Shown: one piece after another, positions 15,328 through 23,207 of the stretch | Numbering within the stretch: the first letter of the stretch is position 1 | How the letters are laid out: every line of letters starts with the position of its first letter | Source: an uncultured Oscillospiraceae bacterium | GTDB lineage: Bacteria; Bacillota; Clostridia; Oscillospirales; Ruminococcaceae | Direction of reading: 5' to 3' | NCBI GenBank assembly: GCA_900539195.1 | Contig: UQBC01000007.1 | Coordinates: 1 to 64,000, forward strand | Length of the DNA stretch: 64,000 nt | Notes under the pieces: model-generated | The model's input: the letters and a program-made list of their open reading frames with translations, nothing else | Database searches by the model: none | What the model was told of the DNA's origin: nothing | Translations under genes and position numbers: made by a program

Positions 15328-17754
15328 TTATTCAAACAGCTTTTCAAACTCTGCAACACATTCCTGATTGTATGCTTCATAGTCAACGTTTATCGGCTTG
15401 ATTTCGTTGTTATAAAGCATCTCAAGTCCTTTGTAAACGCCGTCCTCAGAATTTTCTACCAGTGTTCCGCCGTACTTGTTCATGAATGTTCTGGGTCCTG
15501 TAATATCTGTTGAAACAATCGGCAGACCGAGAATGTCCGCTTCGGCAAGAACAAGTCCGAAGCCCTCATATAACGAGCTTAATACAAATCCGTCGCAAGC
15601 CTTGATTATAGGATAAGGGTTGCTTACCGCAAGCAGAAGAATTACATTTTCGGAAAGACCCATTTCGTTTACTTTTGCGATAAGTGCTTCGTACTTCTTT
15701 GCTCTTGAGTTGCCGCCCATAATTATAAGATATATGCTGTTATCCTTCTGCCAGAGCTTATAGAAAGCGTCAATAAGTCTGTCGTGACCCTTTTCCGGTG
15801 AATAACGACCGACATTTATAAATTTCTTTGCGTCCGACTGCATTATCTCATAGAACTTTTCGGGTTCTACAGAACATTTTGTAGTTGGGTCAAGGGCTAT
15901 AGGCTGTTCGCCTTTTTCGCAGATTGTCTTGTAGTCGATAGTGTTTTTTACAATGTCTATCTTCTTGCCTGCCCCTGCAAGTTCCTGAGTAGGTGCAACT
16001 ATATCGTCGGTTACGGCTACAACCTTATCGTAGTTGTGATAAGCATATTCAAGAAGGTCTTTTCTCTGATTGCTTCTTGTCTTGATTTCGGCCAGCATAT
16101 CATTATGCACCCATATTATATTTTTACCTTTGAACTGGCTGTAAAGAAGAATAATTTCATCTTCATAACCGCAGAACTGGACAGCAGCGTCAAATTTGGC
16201 ATTGCCGTAAGAACGCAGGAAATTCTGTTCTATACGCTTGCCAAGTGATTTTATATACTGTTTTGTTGAGATCATGTGTTCCTTATACAGCTTGTTTACT
16301 GTCTTGTTTGCGGCTGTCAGATTGAAATATTCCGCTACAGCGAAGAAGCTTACCTTATCGCTGAATGTAGCAAGCTGTTCGCCGTGTCTTTTTGCTTTTC
16401 CCTGACAGAATGAAACATAATAGTTACGCTTGTCAAGGTCGATATTGTTCATAAGAGATCTGAGCGATGTGGTGATACCGTTCTTGTCAAGATTACCTGC
16501 ATAGATCAGAACATTTTCCTTACCATTGTTCGGCACGGGCGCTACAGTAAGTCCCGTATCAATACCGAGGATAGTTCTGTCGCAAAGCTGTGCGGTTGCG
16601 TCAATGTTGTCCCATGTGCAGAAGGTCTTTACAAATTCTGCATCGTCATAGTTCTTTTCGCTCCTCAACTCGTTTACAAGGCTGTCAATATCGAATACCT
16701 GAGGGAATGGCAGGTCGTCCATATCCATGTACATACCTCTGTCGCAGAGATATTCGTCTTTATCATAAGGAAAAAGAACAACCTTTTTGCGTGTGCAGGC
16801 GTAATCAAAGAATACGCTTGAATAGTCGGTAACAAGAACGTCTGCAATGTTAAGGAAGTCGTATGTTTCATACTCTGCCGGGAAGTTCTTTATATGCCTT
16901 AGTTTGCTGACTTCCGCCGTGTTCTTGGCGTGCATTGCCATAGGGTGGATGTTGATATAGAATATCTCATCATCGGTAAGTCTTTTGTCAAGCTCGTAAA
17001 GGTAATACATAAGATATGCGTCGTTTTTCGATACGCCGACCTTGTCAACTGTACCTCTCCATGTAGGCATATATGCATATATCTTCTTGTCGGTGATTTC
17101 AAGCTCTTCTCTTATCTTTTTTTCTGCGTCCCTGTCAAAGAAAACGGTGTTTCTGGGATAACCGCCGAGAATGTAGGAATTTGAAGAAATATTCTCAAGC
17201 ATATAGTCCCTTATCATTACGTCTTTCGTAAAGACATTGGGGTAAAGCAGATAGTCGGCATTTACAAGGTTCTTCTGAACGTTTCCGAAGAATACATCGT
17301 TATGCACCTTACGACCCATAGCTTTTAGAGGTGTGCCGTGCCATGTGTTTATATATACCTGTCCCTCTTTCTTTATCCAGTAGTTAGGGAAGGTAGCGTC
17401 GTTTATCAGATATTTTGCGCTTGCAAGCAGACGCATATAATCATCGGAAGCATAAACAATAATGTTTACATTTTCAAATCCGTAGTGTTCAAGAATAGCC
17501 TTAATGCTTTTTACATATCTTCCCCATGATGAAAGGTAGACCGTATATCCGGCGTATTTTTCATCGGTCAGAAGATATTTCAGGATATAGAACAGGTTAC
17601 CGCTGATCTTTGTGGCGGTCTGCGATTCAAGCAGTATTACCTTCTCATCTATCGGTAACTGCTCATAATAGGTTATATACTTGTTTTTCGCTACCCAGTA
17701 AGGATCCTTGAATTTTTTGCGTACCTTATTGGCGTAGGTAAAGGGGTTGCTCAT
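15328..17754 (-). CDS. Two-domain CDP-glycerol glycerophosphotransferase / GT4 glycosyltransferase
   Basis: An 808-residue, probably membrane-associated cytoplasmic enzyme for a phosphate-linked wall polymer. Residues about 60-395 are a TagF/TagB-type glycerophosphotransferase: INTWHGTPLKAMG, GYPRNTVFF, YMPTWRG, INIHP and VTDYSSVFFDYA, including the family His and Ser-Ser motifs. Residues about 415-800 are a GT-B glycosyltransferase of family 4, with NVGRYSPEKGHDRLI and the EX7E motif in YEGFGLVLAEADILG. The fusion would add a glycerol-phosphate-type unit and a sugar. It is the last gene of the licD-tagD unit, 45 nt after tagD. Confidence 0.85.
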   Translation of the reverse strand: MSNPFTYANKVRKKFKDPYWVAKNKYITYYEQLPIDEKVILLESQTATKISGNLFYILKYLLTDEKYAGYTVYLSSWGRYVKSIKAILEHYGFENVNIIVYASDDYMRLLASAKYLINDATFPNYWIKKEGQVYINTWHGTPLKAMGRKVHNDVFFGNVQKNLVNADYLLYPNVFTKDVMIRDYMLENISSNSYILGGYPRNTVFFDRDAEKKIREELEITDKKIYAYMPTWRGTVDKVGVSKNDAYLMYYLYELDKRLTDDEIFYINIHPMAMHAKNTAEVSKLRHIKNFPAEYETYDFLNIADVLVTDYSSVFFDYACTRKKVVLFPYDKDEYLCDRGMYMDMDDLPFPQVFDIDSLVNELRSEKNYDDAEFVKTFCTWDNIDATAQLCDRTILGIDTGLTVAPVPNNGKENVLIYAGNLDKNGITTSLRSLMNNIDLDKRNYYVSFCQGKAKRHGEQLATFSDKVSFFAVAEYFNLTAANKTVNKLYKEHMISTKQYIKSLGKRIEQNFLRSYGNAKFDAAVQFCGYEDEIILLYSQFKGKNIIWVHNDMLAEIKTRSNQRKDLLEYAYHNYDKVVAVTDDIVAPTQELAGAGKKIDIVKNTIDYKTICEKGEQPIALDPTTKCSVEPEKFYEIMQSDAKKFINVGRYSPEKGHDRLIDAFYKLWQKDNSIYLIIMGGNSRAKKYEALIAKVNEMGLSENVILLLAVSNPYPIIKACDGFVLSSLYEGFGLVLAEADILGLPIVSTDITGPRTFMNKYGGTLVENSEDGVYKGLEMLYNNEIKPINVDYEAYNQECVAEFEKLFE

Positions 17755-17799
17755 TTTAGTTCCTCCGTGAAATCAGGCGACTGTCTGTTTATCTTTATA

Positions 17800-18192
17800 T
17801 TACTTGTCGCTAAGGTCGTGCTTTATCTGCGTAGTTGAAATTTCGGGTGTTCTGGGCAGATAAACTACTTCGCAGTATTCCTTGAGAAAATCAAACTTTC
17901 CTTTCCAGTCGTCACCCATTACGAATGTGTCAACGTGGTATTCCTTTACGTCGCTTATCTTCTGATCCCAACAGGTCTCGGGGATAACAAGATCAACGTA
18001 GCGGATAGCTTCAAGAAGCTGCTTTCTTATTTCGTAGCTGAAATAGCACTTCTTCTGCTTTTCGTTCCAGTTGAATTCATCTGTTGAAAGCACTACTATA
18101 AGATAATCGCCGAGTGCCTTTGCTCTCTTGAGAAGCTCAATGTGTCCGTAGTGAAGCAGGTCAAATGTTCCGTAGGTAATTACTCTTTTCAT
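17800..18192 (-). CDS. tagD: Glycerol-3-phosphate cytidylyltransferase
   Basis: A 130-residue nucleotidyltransferase that makes CDP-glycerol from CTP and glycerol-3-phosphate, the donor for TagF-type enzymes. It shows the GTFDLLHYGHI motif (HxGH) and the ending ISTTQIKHDL, equivalent to ISSTxIK. A longer in-frame start at 18276 would add an unrelated 28 residues and overlap licD. The ATG at 18192 follows AAAGGA and gives the family length. It lies directly upstream of the TagF-like fusion gene that would use its product. Confidence 0.93.
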   Translation of the reverse strand: MKRVITYGTFDLLHYGHIELLKRAKALGDYLIVVLSTDEFNWNEKQKKCYFSYEIRKQLLEAIRYVDLVIPETCWDQKISDVKEYHVDTFVMGDDWKGKFDFLKEYCEVVYLPRTPEISTTQIKHDLSDK

Positions 18193-18229
18193 TGTTTTTG
18201 TCCTTTCATATAGATCCTTATTCTGATAC

Positions 18230-19051
18230 TTATATGTCACTTTCAACGCTTGTGAAGTGACCGTTTTTTTCATCATCTTCCGGCGGTTTCATATAGTCGC
18301 CGTACATATTGGTAAGAAGTCCGTCATATCCTTTGGGTGCGGGATATTCGCCGCTCTCAAACGGGAGCATTATCTTCTCCTCAAACCATTCGCTTTTATA
18401 TGTTTCTCTCGGAAAGCCGTGCGCACCGCTTACTGTACACAGCTTTTTGCCCGAACAGAATATATTGAAGATACCGACAACAAAGTCACGCATCGCAATA
18501 ACAAAACCTCTCGGCATCTTTATCATAAAGTGATAAAGCATACGCGCCGATTTTTTTGTATAGTCAAAGTCGAAATCCTTGTCCTGCTTTGCTATAAGCG
18601 CATAAGAAGTTGTGCTTACCCATTTGAACATAAACTGTGCAAGCTTGTCGTTCGTTGGACACTTGTCCACAGGAAATACATCAATATATATGCCCTTGTG
18701 AATATTGACGCCCTTGAGGAACGGATCGACAACCTCTGTATTGTCAAGCCTTATCTTGTCAAAGTGGAACGGGTAACCCTTGTCATTCTTCTTGTCCTGC
18801 AGAAAAAGACCATTGGGCAATGCCTTCCTGCAGACACGGTTCAACCTGTTGAAATCCTTTCTGAGCATTACAACATCAATATCATCGTCCCACGGGATAA
18901 ATCCTTTGTGTCTTACCGCACCGAGAAGCGTTCCCGCTGTAATAAAATAGCGTAAATTGTTTTCCTTGCACATCCTGTCGAATTTTACGAGTATGTCAAG
19001 TTCCTTTGCTTTAAGGTCGGCAAGCTCTTTTTCTGAAAGCTGTTCTTCCAA
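18230..19051 (-). CDS. LicD-family phosphotransferase
   Basis: A 273-residue cytoplasmic protein of the LicD/fukutin-like nucleotidyltransferase fold. It shows FITAGTLLGAVRHKGFIPWDDDIDVVM, whose DDDID cluster (residues 55-59) is the metal site, and GIYIDVFPVD downstream. LicD proteins attach phosphocholine or similar phosphate groups to surface glycans; the group here is unknown. I chose the TTG at 19051, 5 nt after GGTGGTG. The ATG at 19081 lacks a ribosome site and lies within about 12 nt of the predicted transcript start. First gene of the licD-tagD-tagF-like unit. Confidence 0.85.
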   Translation of the reverse strand: MEEQLSEKELADLKAKELDILVKFDRMCKENNLRYFITAGTLLGAVRHKGFIPWDDDIDVVMLRKDFNRLNRVCRKALPNGLFLQDKKNDKGYPFHFDKIRLDNTEVVDPFLKGVNIHKGIYIDVFPVDKCPTNDKLAQFMFKWVSTTSYALIAKQDKDFDFDYTKKSARMLYHFMIKMPRGFVIAMRDFVVGIFNIFCSGKKLCTVSGAHGFPRETYKSEWFEEKIMLPFESGEYPAPKGYDGLLTNMYGDYMKPPEDDEKNGHFTSVESDI

Positions 19052-19099
19052 GTTTTCACCACCGTGATAATTATTAGCCATTAAAACGGCAAAAATGAA

Positions 19100-19129
19100 T
19101 TTATAATTTTTTTGTACAGTTGATGTAAA
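19100..19129 (-). promoter_or_regulatory. Promoter of the licD-tagD unit
   Basis: TTTACA (19124-19129), 18-nt spacer, TATAAA (19100-19105) on the minus strand. The region 19052-19331 holds this promoter and A/T-rich sequence, with no gene seen. Confidence 0.55.
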
Positions 19130-19331
19130 ATAAAGATAAATTTTTGTCAATAAAAAACTGTTTATTGTGTAAATCAAACTCATATTATTATACAATGAAA
19201 ACCGCATTTTGTCAATAATCAGAGCCGTTTTGACATTAGTCGTAATGCACAATAATAACGGCAACGATGTGTATTTGTTTTATCTGTTTATTATACGCTT
19301 CGATATAATGAATAAACATTTGCATAAGAAA

Positions 19332-19354
19332 ACAGCTGCCATAAAGACAGCTGT
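19332..19354 (-). terminator. Terminator after tagH
   Basis: ACAGCTG/CAGCTGT stem with a 9-nt loop, followed on the minus strand by TTTTCTT. It separates the export unit from the licD unit. Confidence 0.65.
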
Positions 19355-19364
19355 AATAATCCGA

Positions 19365-20105
19365 TCACACGCCCATTTTCTTATTGTATGCGGCACATAC
19401 TTCTTTTGCCGTACCTTGCATTACTGGTACTCCGTGGTCGAGCCACAGTGCCTTGTCGCAAAGCTGTTCGATAGACTTCATGTTGTGCGAAACATACAGC
19501 AGGGTAGTGCCGTTTGAAAGCATATTCTGCATACGTTCAGAACACTTTTTCTTGAAGCGGACATCGCCTACCGAGAGAATTTCGTCTGCGATAAGTATAT
19601 CGGGCTGTACTGATGTAGCTATCGAGAAGCCGAGCCTTGCTTTCATACCCGATGAGAAATTCTTTACGGGCGAATCAAGAAAATCCTGAAGCTCAGAGAA
19701 CTCAACTATTTCATCGAACTTTTCCTGTATAAAATCCTTTTTGTAGCCGAGAAGCGTTCCGTTGAGGAAAATATTCTCCCTTGCGGTCATATTTGGATCA
19801 ATACCTGCGCCAAGTTCAATAAGTGCGGCAACAGAACCCTTTACATCTACAGTTCCCTTGTAGGGCTTGAGAATACGGCTGATTACTTTAAGAAGTGTGG
19901 ATTTTCCTGCACCGTTTGTGCCGACAAGCCCCCACGCCTCGCCTTTTTTTACCTGAAGGTTGATATCCTTCAGTGCAATGAATTCCTGAAACATCAGTTC
20001 ACGGCGGAGTAATCTCACTACATATTCTTTTATATTGTCAACTTTCATGTTCGCTTTATTGAAGCGGACTGTTACGTTGTTAACGTCTATGATATAATCT
20101 TCCAA
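19365..20105 (-). CDS. tagH: Teichoic-acid-type polysaccharide ABC transporter ATPase
   Basis: A 246-residue ATPase of the TagH/RfbE group that powers export of a lipid-linked surface polymer through TagG. Walker A is GLVGTNGAGKSTLLK, the signature is NFSSGMKARLGFS and Walker B is ILIADEILSVGD. The family's MTAREN(I)FLNG stretch is present. It lacks the C-terminal extension of Bacillus TagH. The start is the TTG at 20105, 7 nt after CGGAGG; longer frames run back into tagG. Last gene of a four-gene unit. Confidence 0.9.
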   Translation of the reverse strand: MEDYIIDVNNVTVRFNKANMKVDNIKEYVVRLLRRELMFQEFIALKDINLQVKKGEAWGLVGTNGAGKSTLLKVISRILKPYKGTVDVKGSVAALIELGAGIDPNMTARENIFLNGTLLGYKKDFIQEKFDEIVEFSELQDFLDSPVKNFSSGMKARLGFSIATSVQPDILIADEILSVGDVRFKKKCSERMQNMLSNGTTLLYVSHNMKSIEQLCDKALWLDHGVPVMQGTAKEVCAAYNKKMGV

Positions 20106-20118
20106 ACCGATACCTCCG

Positions 20119-20919
20119 TCAGATATACAGAATAAACTTGTCCTGCTTATCTCTGAAGATAACAGTACCAAGTACAAAGAAGAGTGCGGCATATGCAACA
20201 CCGAGGATAATTGTTTTCATATCAGAGATGCAGCCTGTATAAGCGATATCTCTGAACTGCTTGATGTAGATATAAAGCGGATTGAGATTCTCAACTATGA
20301 ACTTCAGCCAGTTCGGAAGAATGTCAACCGGATAGAATATAGCCGATGCATACATCCACGCCGTCGTAAACGCGTTGTATATATATCTTGTGTCACGGAA
20401 GAAAACGTGCATCTGAGCGAGGAAGAATCCCATTCCGCAAGCGAATATATACGCTTCGAGCGTTATAAGAGGGAATAAAAGCATCGTCCAGTAGAAAGGC
20501 GAGCCTGTGAAGATAAGGACTATCAGCAGTGCGCCGAGCGACAGGACATAATCGACCATACAGCTTGTGACCTTTGCAAGCGGGAACATATATTTTGAAA
20601 CATATGTCTTTTTCAGCAGAGCGGCGTTCGAGGTTATACCGTCCATCGCCTTGTTTGTTGCGCCGACGACGAAATCATACATAGTTCTGCCGACAAGCAG
20701 ATAAACAGGAAAGTTGGGTATGTTTCTGTCGAACAGTTTCGAGAATACAACGTACATTACGAGCATTATAAGCAACGGATTCAGTACGCTCCAGACGTAT
20801 CCCAGTACACTGCGTCTGTATTTCAGCTTCAGATCTCGTGAAACGAGCTGGATGAGCAGATCCTTGTAATTTCTTACCTCAAGAAATCCGCCTGTTTTAT
20901 CCTTGCGAACAAGTGTCAT
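20119..20919 (-). CDS. tagG: Teichoic-acid-type ABC transporter permease
   Basis: A 266-residue ABC-2 membrane protein with six predicted transmembrane segments and the family N-terminal motif DLKLKYRRSVLGYVWSVLNP. It forms the channel for polymer export with the downstream ATPase, 13 nt away. An ATG at 20934 overlaps the stop of the upstream gene, but the CGGAGG site directly precedes the ATG at 20919, which I prefer. TagG versus a general Wzm-type permease cannot be separated from sequence alone. tagD and a TagF-like gene nearby favour a phosphate-containing polymer. Confidence 0.88.
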   Translation of the reverse strand: MTLVRKDKTGGFLEVRNYKDLLIQLVSRDLKLKYRRSVLGYVWSVLNPLLIMLVMYVVFSKLFDRNIPNFPVYLLVGRTMYDFVVGATNKAMDGITSNAALLKKTYVSKYMFPLAKVTSCMVDYVLSLGALLIVLIFTGSPFYWTMLLFPLITLEAYIFACGMGFFLAQMHVFFRDTRYIYNAFTTAWMYASAIFYPVDILPNWLKFIVENLNPLYIYIKQFRDIAYTGCISDMKTIILGVAYAALFFVLGTVIFRDKQDKFILYI

Positions 20920-20930
20920 TTTTACCTCCG

Positions 20931-21953
20931 TCATTCAAAACTCTTGTTGTGTCTTACTTTGTTGTAGAGCTTTGAATTAAGGATTCTGTTGTATCCGTTA
21001 AGCCCTATATGCAGTCGGTTGAGTGTTTTTAGTATCTTGCAGTGCTTTCTGCTCATTTCATAGACAATATGATATTCTTTATCCATAAAGTCCATCATTT
21101 CATCTGCTCTTTTCCTGCCTGCTTTTCTGTCTTTGTCGCAAAGCAGTGAAGTAACCAGAAAACTCAGCAGCAGAAGATGCGTTTTCTTTGCGCAATAAAG
21201 CGCCGCCGCACCCGTAAAGCTCTTGCCCTCTGCGGTCATACGCTTAAGCACGGTTTCGGTATGACCTATACGCTTAAGCTGATTTTCGGCAGAAACGCTT
21301 TGCGTCACATCGCCGATGCGGTATTCATATATGAAAAGATCGAGCGGCAGTATGCTTTTTGCCTTGCTGCAAGGGAATGTTGCATATTCGTGGTCTTCAT
21401 AGAAAACCTTTTCGCTCATCTTAATGCCTTCGCTTTTGTAGAATGCCGTGCGGTAGGTTATACCGTGGAATGTCAGACTGCGGTCAAAGTTCTTCCACTG
21501 CGACATTACCTCGTCCATTGTGTATATTCTGTCAAACTGCGGCGGAAAGCAACGCCAGCTTTTTACTTCGCCGTTTGAAATGTTTATCGTATGATGTGGC
21601 GTCAGCACAACATCTGCGTCTGTATTTTCAAGCGCCTTTATAAACTGCGGAATATTCTCGGTAAGAAACCAGTCGTCTGCGTCCAGCACTTTCAGATATT
21701 TGCCGACAGCCTTTTCACTGCCGACATTTATACCGGAGCCGTGACCGCCGTTTTCCTTGTTTATAAGGCTTATCGAGGCGGGATATTTTGCAATATATTC
21801 TTTTGCGATTTTTTCGCATCCGTCTGTAGAGCCGTCATTTACAACTATTATATCAAGCTTGTCCGTACATTCGCACAGGAGCGAATCAAGGCATTTTGCC
21901 AGAAACGGCTTGCTGTTGTAAGACGGAATAATTATACTCAGTATCTTTTCCAT
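20931..21953 (-). CDS. Family 2 glycosyltransferase
   Basis: A 340-residue GT-A enzyme that transfers a sugar from a nucleotide donor to the growing surface polymer. Residues 1-110 carry ILSIIIPSYN, the donor-binding VVNDGSTDG, and LKVLDADDWF, where DAD is the metal-binding DXD equivalent. The C-terminal 120 residues are basic and helical (KHCKILKTLNRLHIG), probably for membrane contact. Its ATG overlaps the stop of the upstream glycosyltransferase by one base, so the two are translationally coupled. Confidence 0.87.
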   Translation of the reverse strand: MEKILSIIIPSYNSKPFLAKCLDSLLCECTDKLDIIVVNDGSTDGCEKIAKEYIAKYPASISLINKENGGHGSGINVGSEKAVGKYLKVLDADDWFLTENIPQFIKALENTDADVVLTPHHTINISNGEVKSWRCFPPQFDRIYTMDEVMSQWKNFDRSLTFHGITYRTAFYKSEGIKMSEKVFYEDHEYATFPCSKAKSILPLDLFIYEYRIGDVTQSVSAENQLKRIGHTETVLKRMTAEGKSFTGAAALYCAKKTHLLLLSFLVTSLLCDKDRKAGRKRADEMMDFMDKEYHIVYEMSRKHCKILKTLNRLHIGLNGYNRILNSKLYNKVRHNKSFE

Positions 21954-22753
21954 TAATTGTTACCTTTTTTCAGTTTATTAAGTCTGTTTTCCTTTATTCC
22001 TGCGAGCGTATATGAAAATGCCTTGAACATACTTATGTCCGTCAGCTGTTTTCTTTTGGCAAAAGCGTAATATGCGGCATAGAGAACGGACAGGGGAAGC
22101 CCCATTATATATCTTGTCGTATTTCCTCGGTTTACAAAGAATTCCCTGTCGAAGCCCTTGAACCAAGTTGATTGCGTCTGAGCCACCGTTGCAAGCTCAT
22201 AGGGGTAGTGATATATTTTCAGTCCTGCCTTACGGCACTGCGTCAGAAATCTGAATTCCTCCTCCGCACCGTTGCCTGAGCCTGCACCCATGTTTTCGTC
22301 AAACCGAATGCCTTTTGCGAGGAGTTTTTCACGTCTGAACGTTATCTGCCACGAGCTTACGCTCATAATATCCCTGTAGCCGAGTTTTTTTATGCTGTCA
22401 CCCCATTTATGAGGTCTTTCTGCCATATCGAATATGATAATATCCGCTTGCGGAAGACTGCTGTAAGCCTTCTGTACCGCTTCTTCGTACCCTTGCGAGA
22501 ACACCTCGTCATCATCACAGATAATGCACACATCGGCAACGGATTTTGATATGGCGAGGTTACGGCTTTTAGTCAGCCCTCTTTCCTTTACCGAAAAGGT
22601 ACGGACAAAAGCATCGCCGATATGTTCCTCCTTATATCTTTCCTCATCGCACTGATTTATTATAATCGTGTCTGAGGTGATATGAGAACGCTTTATCATT
22701 TCTTCGCTGTCGTTCAGAAACATACACGACAGAAGTATTTCGGTCTTGTTCAA
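21953..22753 (-). CDS. Family 2-type glycosyltransferase
   Basis: A 266-residue protein starting the export unit. Donor-domain features are KERGLTKSRNLAISKS and CIICDDDEVF, where DDD would bind the metal. The N-terminal strand is unusual (ILLSCMFLND in place of VSVIIPxYN). A GxGSGNGAEEEFRFLTQCRK stretch resembles the acceptor-side motif of GT2 enzymes. The C-terminal segment after residue 210 contains one hydrophobic stretch (LSVLYAAYYAFA). The donor and acceptor are unknown. Confidence 0.8.
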   Translation of the reverse strand: MNKTEILLSCMFLNDSEEMIKRSHITSDTIIINQCDEERYKEEHIGDAFVRTFSVKERGLTKSRNLAISKSVADVCIICDDDEVFSQGYEEAVQKAYSSLPQADIIIFDMAERPHKWGDSIKKLGYRDIMSVSSWQITFRREKLLAKGIRFDENMGAGSGNGAEEEFRFLTQCRKAGLKIYHYPYELATVAQTQSTWFKGFDREFFVNRGNTTRYIMGLPLSVLYAAYYAFAKRKQLTDISMFKAFSYTLAGIKENRLNKLKKGNN

Positions 22754-22815
22754 AAGTTCAGCTCCTTAATTTCAAAATGCCATATCATACTTTTGCTGTA
22801 AGCCACATTTATTTT

Positions 22816-22844
22816 ATTATACAACCGTTGCATAAAAAAGTCAA
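22816..22844 (-). promoter_or_regulatory. Promoter of the glycosyltransferase-tagGH unit
   Basis: TTGACT (22839-22844), 17-nt spacer, TATAAT (22816-22821) on the minus strand. Confidence 0.85.
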
Positions 22845-22903
22845 TCGACATAATTTGATAGTATTTTGTCGCATAAACGCTCGATTATATGCGTTTTACA
22901 TAA

Positions 22904-23196
22904 AAAGACCGCCGGAAAGGCGGTCTTTCAGACAGTCGATAAACCTCTTGATTATAAAAAAATGGGGTGTCGAGTGTTGCTTGCTCTGCTGGTTTTGCAT
23001 CGTGCAAAACTTTTGGCAAGCAACCAAAGCATCCTTGCTTTGGGGCGGAGCCCCCGACAGGGACTAGGGGCGGTAGCCCCAGTAAAATCCCCCTTTCCCG
23101 GGGAAAGGGGGCAGGGGGATAGGGATAATAAATCAGAAGTTAATTTCAAAAACAGACTTTTTCTACAAGCTGAAAGACCGCCGGAAAGGCGGTCTT
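22904..23196. repeat. Multi-hairpin intergenic element flanked by duplicated terminators
   Basis: The same GACCGCC-ggaaa-GGCGGTC hairpin stands at 22904-22928 and 23173-23196. Between them lie TTGCTTGC/GCAAGCAA (22977-22984 with 23016-23023) enclosing TTTTGCA/TGCAAAA, then CCAAAGCA/TGCTTTGG, GGGGC/GCCCC twice, and CCCCTTTCC/GGAAAGGGG. The 23173 copy terminates the GGDEF gene. GC content is far above its surroundings. No protein is supported. Confidence 0.65.
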
Positions 23197-23207
23197 GCTG
23201 TTTTATG

